Both the position numbers and the translations under genes were made by a program. This document shows positions 1 through 5,544 of a stretch of 8,597 nt of DNA, piece by piece. Location of the stretch: contig CAYYEZ010000039.1 of NCBI GenBank assembly GCA_964471225.1, positions 1 to 8,597 of the forward strand, in the 5' to 3' direction. The notes beneath the pieces were generated by a model. The model was not told where the DNA came from. It did no database searches and was given only the letters and a program-made list of their open reading frames with translations. How positions within the stretch are numbered: the first letter of the stretch is position 1; each line of letters starts with the position of its first letter. Origin of the DNA: JAGVJT01 sp964471225 (GTDB lineage Bacteria > Pseudomonadota > Gammaproteobacteria > Legionellales > Legionellaceae).

Positions 1-1
1 C

Positions 2-307
2 AGGGGCCTTATTCTTCATTCAGACAGAGGTAGTCAATATTGCTCAAATGATTATCAGAAACTGTTGACACTTCATGGAATTGTTTGCAGTATGAGTAAG
101 CGGGGGGATTGTTATGATAACGCCTCTATGGAAAGCTGGAACCATAGTTTCAAAGTAGAAGCCATTCATGGGGAAAAATTTGCAACACGTGCTATTGCTA
201 AAAATCATGTGTTTGAATACATCGAAATATATTACAATCGAAAACGACTTCATTCGATGATCGGTTATAAGTCGCCGGAATTATTTGAGGTCAAAATGGT
301 CGCTTAG
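2..307 (+). CDS. IS3-family transposase OrfB, C-terminal part
   Basis: Partial DDE transposase (rve integrase core) that catalyses cut and joining of the IS ends; the N-terminal helix-turn-helix and first catalytic Asp lie off the left edge. Visible motifs in order are LHSDRGSQY (second catalytic Asp at 23-25), then DNASMESWNHSFKVE (catalytic Glu at 131-133), then the family's usual ending YYNRKRLHSMIGYKSPELF. The frame is open from the first complete codon at 2 to TAG at 305-307, so the fragment reads as intact. A TTG at 65 could be mistaken for a start, but the conserved HSDRGSQY motif lies upstream of it in the same frame, so the gene clearly continues leftwards. In IS3 elements this ORF is usually made as an OrfAB fusion by -1 frameshifting; that site is not in the window. 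Confidence 0.92.
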   Translation, partial: RGLILHSDRGSQYCSNDYQKLLTLHGIVCSMSKRGDCYDNASMESWNHSFKVEAIHGEKFATRAIAKNHVFEYIEIYYNRKRLHSMIGYKSPELFEVKMVA

Positions 308-311
308 CAAG

Positions 312-337
312 GTGTCCGATTTTTCGGGGCAAGATCA
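312..337. repeat. IS3-group right inverted repeat
   Basis: Terminal repeat of the element, starting five bases after the transposase stop. On the minus strand it begins TGATCTTGCCCCG and ends GGACACC, the pattern of the IS3 group. The mate is outside the window, so the repeat cannot be paired here. Confidence 0.75.
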
Positions 338-777
338 GGAGATGGTTGAGCTTGATTGCTGCTAGATTCGGAAGACGTTAATGATGCAAAGAGCGATGAT
401 ACGCCTTTTTATGCAGACCAAGACAAAATATCAGTTGGTATAGGGTCACCTGCTTTATAAGGCCCTCGAGGAGGACACGCACTTAAAGCATCGCTTAATT
501 CTTTTATAATATCTCTCGGTTGATCTGGAGATGGTTCAGCTTGATTGCTGCTAGATTCGGAAGACGTTAATGATGCAAAGAATGAGTTTTGACGAAGCGA
601 TGGTACGCCTTTTTGTGCAGACCAAGACAAAATATCAGTTGGTATAGGGTCACCTGCTTTATAAGGCCCTCGAGGAGGACACGCACTTAAAGCATCGCTT
701 AATTCTTTTATAATATCTCTCGGTTGATCTGGAGATAATTCAGCTTCGCCTTGCTCTTGATTTCGAATGTTGTTCAT
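338..777 (-). pseudogene. tandem 68-residue repeat protein, broken by a nonsense codon and by the IS3 element
   Basis: I do not recognise this protein. From ATG at 777 it opens with MNNIRNQEQGEAEL and then runs into repeats of 68 residues, each holding SPDQPRDIIKELSDALSACP, RGPYKAGDPIPTDILSWSA and a Ser-rich linker (ASLTSSESSSNQAEP). The first TAA stop at 409-411 gives 122 residues, but this is a CAA-to-TAA change: unit 1 has SWSAQKGV where unit 2 has SWSA-stop-KGV. After the stop the same frame continues as KGVSSLFASLTSSESSSNQA into a third unit, cut at about 338 by the IS3 end. Unit 2 also lacks 15 bases (five codons) present in unit 1, an in-frame loss. No signal peptide or membrane segment is visible. 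The repeats are hydrophilic and could be a binding scaffold or a C-terminal secretion region; function is unknown. The start has no clear Shine-Dalgarno, but a promoter lies just upstream. Confidence 0.75.
343..735 (-). repeat. 204-bp tandem repeats (two units plus the edge of a third)
   Basis: Unit 1 is 532-735 (204 bp) and unit 2 is 343-531 (189 bp, with one 15-bp deletion opposite aatgagttttgacga of unit 1); a third unit begins at 342. More than 100 bases covering the SPDQPRD to SWSA part look identical between units, while the last bases near 736-777 diverge, so the duplication is recent. The period of 68 codons keeps the frame. Confidence 0.9.
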
Positions 778-811
778 CGTATTTTACGCCAATATTAGTG
801 CATTACGATAT

Positions 812-840
812 ATTTTACACTAAGCATTATGCGTTGTTAA
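812..840 (-). promoter_or_regulatory. sigma70-type promoter for the repeat gene
   Basis: On the minus strand TTAACA (835-840) and TAAAAT (812-817) each match consensus at five of six positions with an ideal 17-base spacer. Transcription would begin near 805 and reach the repeat-gene ATG at 777 after a short leader. The -35 box lies one base from the lone IS terminal repeat at 842-857, so a mobile-element end may have supplied or displaced part of the upstream region. Confidence 0.5.
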
Positions 841-841
841 T

Positions 842-857
842 AAGTGCGAAACTCGTG
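842..857. repeat. solo IS701-like terminal repeat
   Basis: The 16 bases AAGTGCGAAACTCGTG are identical to the terminal repeat at 2834-2849 and 15/16 identical, inverted, to 2292-2307. No transposase lies next to it. Its orientation would put the element's interior to the left, yet the bases to the left are the promoter and start of the repeat gene, so this is probably the remnant of an excised or eroded copy. Confidence 0.7.
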
Positions 858-1073
858 TACTTAAGAATGGCTATGTTAGCTCTAGAGCTTTTTATTTACT
901 GCACAACGATGTTTACTGAAATTTTTATGGAGCAATGCTTAAAAATTGATGGGAAGATAATTAAAGAAAAAACTCAACTGATTAGATTAAGGTTCCATCA
1001 ATCATTTGAGACGTATTACAATCAATGTTCTCAATTCGCGAATTGCGAATAGTATGGAGGAGTTGGGAACAAA

Positions 1074-1117
1074 ATCAGGGTAACGTCGATTAATCAGGGG
1101 TAACTTTTGGGGTAACA
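1074..1117. mobile_element. possible IS21-like terminus remnant
   Basis: Three closely spaced GGGTAAC motifs start at 1078, 1098 and 1110, the first two inside ATCAGGGTAAC and ATCAGGGGTAAC. Read on the minus strand the block begins TGTTACCCC and continues with GTTACCCCTGATTAAT. IS21-family ends characteristically start with TGT and carry several short repeats just inside the tip, so this may be an end whose element lay to the left. No istA or istB sequence is recognisable in the window, so this is a pattern match only. Confidence 0.3.
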
Positions 1118-1169
1118 TTATTAAAACAAATAACACAACCCAAGCCACACCTATATAATAGCCATCTAT

Positions 1170-1265
1170 TCAGTAGCCGCCGCCTCCCCCACCATAACTT
1201 AATCTTGAATGTTCCTGAAAAATCTTTTTAAGCATGAGTACATTATTTTGAAGCGTTTTCTATAG
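1170..1265 (-). pseudogene. orphaned Gly-rich C-terminal tail of the 272-residue protein
   Basis: Directly after the stop of the neighbouring gene (TAA at 1266-1268) the same reading frame gives Leu, then TAG (1260-1262), and then 29 sense codons ending at TGA 1170-1172. These read KTLQNNVLMLKKIFQEHS, then RLSY, six glycines and a final Tyr. The glycine codons are varied (ggt, ggg, gga, ggc), which argues against a simple nucleotide repeat. The tail is best read as the former C-terminus of the upstream protein, now cut off by one or two nonsense changes. A chance open frame is the alternative. Confidence 0.4.
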
Positions 1266-2084
1266 TTACACCATTGCTGATTGTCTAATCGTTAAATCAT
1301 CTTGAGTAATAGTTTGTTCTTTAGGTAATGCAAAAAATAATGGTTGTATTTTTCTAAATATATTTTTTTGAGCTTCGTCTTTAGGCAATAGATTTTGAGT
1401 ATACGGTAGATTCAATTTGCCTTTAGGATAGATGGTGGCTTTATTGGAATTAATCGCTGCACTTAAATGTACTGCATGGATATCGTGTTTAATGGGCGCT
1501 AATTCTTTAAACATTTCCAAATAATAATCAACGTACGTACGATGTTGACGATCGGCTAAGAGCATCATTACTAACACACCAGCAAATGTGACGACTACAG
1601 GTAAAGCAGGTAAAGAAACGGGAAGTGCTACTAGAGCAATCACTAAAGCAACGCAGCCTATCATAAATAATATGCCTAGAATTAACCCTGCTTTACGAAA
1701 TTTATCTCCTGCGTTCTCATATTTGTCTAATGATTTTTGAGCTTCCGACACAATAACAGCACTAAATTCAACCATAAAACATAATTCTTGTGTTGTTAAA
1801 TAATCGGGAAGTTCAAATTTATATGGGGTTTTTAATTCTTGAAAAAGACGTGTGTTAGACTTTTCATCCAATAAGTGAGATAAATTTTTATTAAAGAAAT
1901 CTAGAAATTTAGAAGACACCAGCAATTGTTGAAGTTTTTGATAAAACAATATCATGGCGCAATGCAAAAATATGGCTCTTCTAATTTCATCATTGTTTTC
2001 AACAGATATTAGACGCTCTAAACTCGATTGTAATGCAGTTATCATTACATTGATTTGTACTTGTTGCTGCTCTAACGTTAACAT
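1266..2084 (-). CDS. hypothetical membrane-hairpin protein, 272 residues
   Basis: I do not recognise a family. The N-terminal 130 residues look helical and amphipathic (LEQQQVQINVMITALQSSLE near the start; QKLQQLLVSSKFLDFFNKNL at about 49-68). Two adjacent hydrophobic stretches at about 132-153 and 156-177, joined by a Pro-containing turn, form a likely membrane hairpin; LADRQHRTYVDYY follows, then a polar C-terminal domain of about 90 residues ending in RQSAMV. There is no signal peptide. A long cytosolic part plus a central hairpin is common among host-membrane-targeted type IV effectors of Legionellales, but that role is inference. ATG at 2084 is fixed by an in-frame TGA three codons upstream; no good Shine-Dalgarno is visible. 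The frame seems to have once continued into a Gly-rich tail, so the present product may be C-terminally truncated. Confidence 0.65.
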   Translation of the reverse strand: MLTLEQQQVQINVMITALQSSLERLISVENNDEIRRAIFLHCAMILFYQKLQQLLVSSKFLDFFNKNLSHLLDEKSNTRLFQELKTPYKFELPDYLTTQELCFMVEFSAVIVSEAQKSLDKYENAGDKFRKAGLILGILFMIGCVALVIALVALPVSLPALPVVVTFAGVLVMMLLADRQHRTYVDYYLEMFKELAPIKHDIHAVHLSAAINSNKATIYPKGKLNLPYTQNLLPKDEAQKNIFRKIQPLFFALPKEQTITQDDLTIRQSAMV

Positions 2085-2114
2085 AGCATTTCACTAACAG
2101 ATTAAATTTCGAAT

Positions 2115-2144
2115 ACTCTAACACAAACCTAAGGAAAAGATCAA
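2115..2144 (-). promoter_or_regulatory. weak candidate promoter for the membrane-hairpin gene
   Basis: On the minus strand TTGATC (2139-2144) is followed after 18 bases by TAGAGT (2115-2120), about 30 bases upstream of the ATG at 2084. An overlapping alternative is TTGTGT (2121-2126) with TAATCT (2099-2104) at 16 bases. Neither is strong. Confidence 0.2.
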
Positions 2145-2291
2145 AATATGATCAGTTTTGGACTGTGTTGAGAATAACGGAGCAAGTATCAAAAGATTAA
2201 AGTACAACATTAACTGAATATATTTTTCACAAGGATAACCCTGAAGGTAGCCTTTTTATAAGTTGAGGCTTAAGGAGTGTTTTATCATCTG

Positions 2292-2307
2292 CACAAGTTT
2301 CGCACTT
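2292..2307. repeat. IS701-like inverted repeat, transposase 3' side
   Basis: CACAAGTTTCGCACTT, the inverted mate (15/16) of 2834-2849. It ends four bases from the transposase stop, as is usual for a compact IS. Confidence 0.7.
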
Positions 2308-2310
2308 AAC

Positions 2311-2820
2311 TCATGCGGCTTGAAGCATTAAGATTTTGATCTGCTCCTGAATAGCCATTTTAATCACACTCCAGTTTTGTCGATACAGCGTAATTTTTTG
2401 TGTGATGCGCAGTTTGTGTTGCTCAAACCAAGCCGCAATAGCAAGAAAGATATGATTTCTCTGAGCTCGACCTGTGCGTGCCTGACAGCGCTCTATTCCA
2501 CATGTTTGCTTGACCTCTCGATGATAGACCTCGACTGACCAACGTGCGTCCGTGATATGTTTAACCTGCTCACGTGTTGGGTTTTCCATATTTGTTGTCA
2601 CGTAATCAATGCGGCCATTTTTTGCCACAAACTTGAATACAAAAACCCAACCATAACCACGTAAATGAACCGAAAGTCCTTCTTCGGGAATCTCTAATGT
2701 TTCTAATCGAACATTGCGATTTACAATGCGATTTTTTCTTAATGTGGTGACCCAAATCCATCCATGTGAGCGAATGGCTTTCAAATTATCTAAGCTCGAA
2801 TACCAAGCGTCCATAACCAC
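2311..2820 (-). pseudogene. IS701-type DDE transposase, C-terminal fragment
   Basis: The fragment begins in FPKTAVVMDAWYSSLDNLKA, where the Asp of MDAWYSS fits the second catalytic residue, and contains W-x-x-T-x-L-x-x-NR and the hallmark WSVEVYHREVKQTCGIERCQ followed by ARTGRAQRNHI, whose Glu (residue 97 counted from GTG 2820) fits the third. The stretch resembles remembered IS701-family transposases (EYHR..KQ.CGVERCQAR...QRNHI); assignment to another IS4-related group is possible. The frame is intact to TGA at 2311-2313, four bases from the 3' terminal repeat. The GTG at 2820 is not a real start: the N-terminal half and first catalytic Asp are deleted, so the product is inactive. Confidence 0.8.
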
Positions 2821-2833
2821 TGCCGTTTTAGGA

Positions 2834-2849
2834 AAGTGCGAAACTCGTG
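2834..2849. repeat. IS701-like inverted repeat, transposase 5' side
   Basis: AAGTGCGAAACTCGTG, identical to the solo copy at 842-857. Its last three bases GTG form a spurious start in frame with the truncated gene to the right. Confidence 0.7.
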
Positions 2850-3397
2850 AAGGAATGGAATGCCATCAATAACGCATTGAAGCTTGCTGTAAGTACTCGT
2901 CGGAACCACCTAGAATTAATCACATACTTAGCCGATAGAGCAAGTGATCTTGAGTTAATCAATGCAGCTGCTTACTCTTTAAATCAAAAAAAAATAATGG
3001 CTCGGTTGATCCCTGCCAGCCCTCCAGACTCAACCACTAAAATTTTTACGAACAAAAAGATGCCGATATAGCAACTATAGAAATGATGCCTCAAATCATT
3101 CTCCATCGGCCTGAAACGCTGCATGGTGACATTATTTCAACAATCGAATGTGTGAAGCAAACAAAAAGATTACCTGATCTTACTAAACCAACTTTCATAT
3201 TTTATTTATCAAATACAAACGAAATCAACGAGGAAGGGCTCGCCTTCCTCAAAATAGCAAGATTATTGTTCGAGAAAATTGAAAAGCGAGGCATTCATTT
3301 ATTACCAGATGAATTATTACGCAAATATTTTAATGGCCAAATTATTAACGGACGGACGCATACTGATGTCAACACTTCGACAAAACATCTTCTTTAA
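2850..3397 (+). pseudogene. truncated and frameshifted hypothetical gene, possibly ankyrin-like
   Basis: Two open frames join into one protein. The first, directly abutting the IS701-like end, reads KEWNAINNALKLAVSTRRNH, then LELITYLADRASDLELINAAAYSL..., and stops at 3069-3071. The second enters just after TAA at 3038-3040 and reads NFYEQKDADIATIEMMPQII onwards to TAA at 3395-3397. Adding one base to the A4T5 run at 3039-3047 fuses them as TTKNFYEQKDADIATIE, so a single-base loss broke the gene. The part NNALKLAVSTRRNHLELITYL has the spacing of an ankyrin helix pair but is too degenerate to assign. The N-terminus was removed or displaced by the element; the GTG at 2847 belongs to the IS end. 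An ATG at 3083 lies inside the second half and has no ribosome binding site. Function unknown. Confidence 0.55.
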
Positions 3398-3426
3398 GCT
3401 CAAATAATTTATACAATGATAAAAAA

Positions 3427-3440
3427 CTGAACCGCTTCAG
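3427..3440 (+). terminator. weak hairpin after the broken gene
   Basis: CTGAA-CCGC-TTCAG is a five-base stem with a four-base loop, preceded by six A and followed by ATTTTG. It lies 30 bases after the stop at 3397 and could act as a weak terminator, but the stem is short and the T run has only four bases. Confidence 0.25.
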
Positions 3441-3472
3441 ATTTTGAAAAAATGCTAGGCATCTATTATTAC

Positions 3473-3480
3473 AAGGAGGA
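3473..3480 (+). promoter_or_regulatory. strong ribosome binding site deciding the start at 3485
   Basis: AAGGAGGA, a near-perfect Shine-Dalgarno sequence, ends four bases before ATG 3485. It selects this ATG over an in-frame ATG at 3452 upstream and one at 3494 downstream. Confidence 0.75.
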
Positions 3481-3484
3481 AGAG

Positions 3485-3792
3485 ATGGGATCAATGCCTA
3501 GGCCAAGCAATCCAGATCGTGAATTCGCAGCAGCTGGACAATTAATTAAATATGCGTGCATGTTTCAATGGTCACATGACGATATCGAAGAGATCGTTAA
3601 AAAAAACCTATCTACCGCTCTATCATGGAAAAACTACCAGCAGAGTTTAGAGTAGAAACTTCATCCCGGCTAGGTTTGTTCGGTTCTAAGGAATCAGGCG
3701 GTCATGGTAATCCTGCAATCGCAACCACTTGCAGCCACGCGTTACCATCGGTTAGTGCTAATACTAGCAACAAGGATATACGAATCATCTAA
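3485..3792 (+). pseudogene. small gene split at an A8 tract (102 residues if frameshifted)
   Basis: From ATG 3485 the first frame reads MGSMPRPSNPDREFAAAGQL, then IKYACMFQWSHDDIEEIVKK, and stops at 3653-3655 (56 residues). The -1 frame opens at 3601 and runs to TAA at 3790-3792, reading PIYRSIMEKLPAEFRVETSS and continuing to ...NTSNKDIRII. The switch lies in eight A (3599-3606). Either one A has been lost (nine would give VKKKPIYRSIMEKL), or the ribosome slips: the zero frame reads A-AAA-AAC at 3601-3607, a canonical -1 slippery heptamer. The joined product has no signal peptide or membrane segment and I recognise no family. Its last 51 bases overlap the convergent 595-residue gene. The excellent ribosome binding site argues for real translation, while the overlap and the frame break argue for decay. 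Confidence 0.45.
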
Positions 3793-5529
3793 TAACATCT
3801 CTTTCTGTTGTGAAAGAGATGTTATAAAACTAGACAGAGAACAACGTAAATCAATGACTCTTTGATCAAAATAAGTATTTGGTGAAAAGAAATCCACACC
3901 ACGTTCTGTACGCTGCATCCGCAGCATATCTTGCAATTCGGTGGCGTGCTTTATGCACTCATCACAGAATTTATCCATTTTTTTCTCAATACATTCTGCA
4001 CTGTCGGAACAAACCATATTGATTCGAAATGTTTCTAATAGACTTATTTTATCCCCCATTGCGCGATACCAAAAATCAGAACAATATGCTCTCAATAAAT
4101 CAAGCACGCTATCAAAATTCACCTCAGTTAAACAGCGGTGTACTCGCTTTGAATATAAAAACTCATTCTCTAACAAGAATGGGTATGGTAAATCAGACAA
4201 AGCACGCTCAAATAGTTTTGGATAAAACAACAAGATATATTGATATATATTTTTGCAATACCCAGATACTTGTCGACTTAGAAGCTCTGTTTGCTCAGAT
4301 AATGGGCGAGTCTTGATCTCTCGAAATAAAATCCACATCATCTGTGCAGAATTATCAGTATAGAAGCGCTCTTTTAAATAATCTAATACATTTTTACCAA
4401 GCTCATCTCTTTGTCGCAACGAGCATACATGATTCTGAACCATAAGTTTGACTAAATCGCAGGGTATGGAAGCTTGTTTGACAGCCCAAATCAACGCAGA
4501 TTGATGCAATAATACATTGAGTGTATCTAATGTTATGGGTTCTTTCGCTTCACGAAAGCAAAGCAGCAGAGGCATCATTTCACGCGATAAGTGCTGAGGA
4601 GTTGTGTCTCGATAATCAACATACTGACTCAGATATAACAAAATACGCACCAATGTACAAGATTGAGGCCAATTTCGTGCGTAAAATGCGTGATATGACT
4701 CCCACTCCGGAGCAGAGGTCGCTTCCTCTAAAAGAGTCTCGCTTACAGGAGAATCTGCACGACGACGAACTGCCCAATCAGTATCGATGCAAATACCATC
4801 GCGCATATTCGCAGGAACATAGCCATCGGGAATGATAGTGCCTGTTACTAAGTAATAATCTAATAACGTTTTCCTCACAGCATCATCGGGTGTTAATTTT
4901 TCTCGAATATATGGCGCAATCCAAGCACTATCGTCCACCAAATAAGCAGGTGCTTTTTTATTCACCGCATTCCAATTGATTAAGTTCCAGTAACGGACAT
5001 TTCGCTCTGAGCAAGCGCGATCTAGAGGGCTCACATAATCAAATAGATACTTCGGCAACAGTTCTCTTGAAAAGCTTAAAATCTTCTCTAAATTAACAAA
5101 CAACAATTTATAGACTTTATCCGTATTAAACGCATATGCTTTCCATGCATTCTCTGTCTCCTCAGTAAAAGAGAGCTCACTCATTTTGATCTTGACCTCT
5201 TGCTCTGCCGTTGGGTATAACGGATAGTTATAAACCAGATATCGACGCGTACCATAGCAAACGATCAGGGCATCTTGCTTGGACTCCAGGAACTTTTTTA
5301 TCAATAATGAACTATTAGCAAGTGGGTCTCTCGAGGCCACAAACCACCCGGTATTTGAAAAAGGATATTTCATCACCCACAATGACGAGTAACCTCGGAT
5401 TGTGATGACATTTTCAGAACAATACACTGCATGAAAAGTGCCATGGCCAAGAGGCCTCCAGCGTGATCGAGTTAATTGCTCTTTCTCTTCTTGTGTCACA
5501 CCGAATAACTCTAATGATGATGCAGTCAT
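3742..5529 (-). CDS. kinase-like protein with degenerate ankyrin segment, 595 residues
   Basis: No named family recognised. The N-terminal part resembles a kinase N-lobe: RPLGHGTFHAVY (25-36) fits a Gly-rich loop and WVMKYP (51-56) the strand with the ATP-binding Lys (K54). Further on, PDGYVPAN (234-241) and GICIDTDWAVRRR (245-257) could correspond to a catalytic loop with Asp235/Asn241 and a metal-binding Asp249; a clear HRD is absent, so activity is uncertain. Residues about 343-390 (SALIWAVKQASIPCDLVKLM ... LGKNVLDYL) have the rhythm of ankyrin repeats. The remaining 200 residues look helical with no membrane segment or signal peptide. ATG 5529 is preceded by GGAG about seven bases upstream and lies 15 bases after the lipase stop, so the two are probably co-transcribed and translationally linked. 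Kinase-like plus ankyrin proteins are common among Legionellales effectors; that role is inference. Confidence 0.75.
   Translation of the reverse strand: MTASSLELFGVTQEEKEQLTRSRWRPLGHGTFHAVYCSENVITIRGYSSLWVMKYPFSNTGWFVASRDPLANSSLLIKKFLESKQDALIVCYGTRRYLVYNYPLYPTAEQEVKIKMSELSFTEETENAWKAYAFNTDKVYKLLFVNLEKILSFSRELLPKYLFDYVSPLDRACSERNVRYWNLINWNAVNKKAPAYLVDDSAWIAPYIREKLTPDDAVRKTLLDYYLVTGTIIPDGYVPANMRDGICIDTDWAVRRRADSPVSETLLEEATSAPEWESYHAFYARNWPQSCTLVRILLYLSQYVDYRDTTPQHLSREMMPLLLCFREAKEPITLDTLNVLLHQSALIWAVKQASIPCDLVKLMVQNHVCSLRQRDELGKNVLDYLKERFYTDNSAQMMWILFREIKTRPLSEQTELLSRQVSGYCKNIYQYILLFYPKLFERALSDLPYPFLLENEFLYSKRVHRCLTEVNFDSVLDLLRAYCSDFWYRAMGDKISLLETFRINMVCSDSAECIEKKMDKFCDECIKHATELQDMLRMQRTERGVDFFSPNTYFDQRVIDLRCSLSSFITSLSQQKEMLLDDSYILVASISTNRW
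3792..3825. repeat. 14-bp perfect hairpin at the convergent gene ends
   Basis: ATAACATCTCTTTC (3792-3805), a six-base loop TGTTGT, and GAAAGAGATGTTAT (3812-3825) pair perfectly. It starts at the last base of the plus-strand stop codon (3790-3792) and lies within codons about 569-580 of the minus-strand gene. There is no T run on either side, so it is not a classical intrinsic terminator, but it could stabilise the 3' end of either transcript. Confidence 0.8.
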
Positions 5530-5544
5530 TTATTACTCCAGACT

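Larger units (their letters stand above)
1..337 (+). mobile_element. 3' part of an IS3-group insertion sequence, right end present
   Basis: The right-hand part of an IS3-family element; the left end lies outside the window. It holds the C-terminal part of the OrfB transposase and, shortly after the stop codon, a terminal sequence at about 312-337. Read inwards from the end this is TGATCTTGCCCCGAAAAATC followed by GGACACC, close to the remembered terminus of IS3 itself (TGATCTTACCC...GGACAC). The outer boundary can be placed at about 337 because the next bases match an undisturbed copy of the flanking repeat near 527-540: the chromosome has gatcT-ggagatgg where the element has gatcA-ggagatgg. 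The element therefore sits inside the tandem-repeat gene to its right. Confidence 0.85.
778..1265. other. intergenic stretch without a convincing gene
   Basis: A plus-strand open frame of 84 codons runs from GTG at 798 to TAG at 1050-1052, but it begins inside the opposite promoter, reads straight through the solo IS end and shows no recognisable motif, so I do not call it a gene. The stretch holds the leftward promoter, the solo IS terminal repeat, a 14-base perfect palindrome CAATTCGCGAATTG (1032-1045), a cluster of GGGTAAC repeats (1074-1117) and, at its right edge, the Gly-rich tail remnant of the neighbouring minus-strand gene. Confidence 0.6.
2292..2849 (-). mobile_element. internally deleted IS701-like element, 558 bp, both ends kept
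   Basis: The element is bounded by 16-bp inverted repeats that match at 15 of 16 bases: CACAAGTTTCGCACTT at 2292-2307 and AAGTGCGAAACTCGTG at 2834-2849. Inside is only the C-terminal part of a transposase; the 5' terminal repeat is followed within about 10 bases by codons for the middle of the catalytic domain, so the first half of the gene is gone. No target-site duplication is evident (left flank ...atcatctg, right flank aaggaatg...). With both ends intact it could in principle still be moved by a full-length relative elsewhere in the genome. Confidence 0.7.

Noticed and set aside
798..1052. 84-codon plus-strand open frame with GTG start
   Set aside because: It crosses the solo IS terminal repeat and the opposite promoter, has no ribosome binding site and no recognisable motif; more likely chance.
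2220..2270. AAGG...CCTT elements near aaggataaccctgaaggtagcc as a terminator or riboswitch
   Set aside because: Pairing is limited to about four bases with a long loop; no structure can be supported.
2272..2296. AAGGAG just left of the IS701-like element as the original start of the beheaded gene
   Set aside because: No usable start codon follows at proper spacing before the element, and the similar aaggaatg on the right flank looks coincidental.
3792..3825. Strong hairpin as a Rho-independent terminator
   Set aside because: The stem is good, but no T-rich run follows on either strand, so I list it as a repeat only.
3941..4835. Plus-strand open frames of about 95-104 codons
   Set aside because: They lie antisense within the 595-residue gene, whose motifs and operon position make it the real gene.
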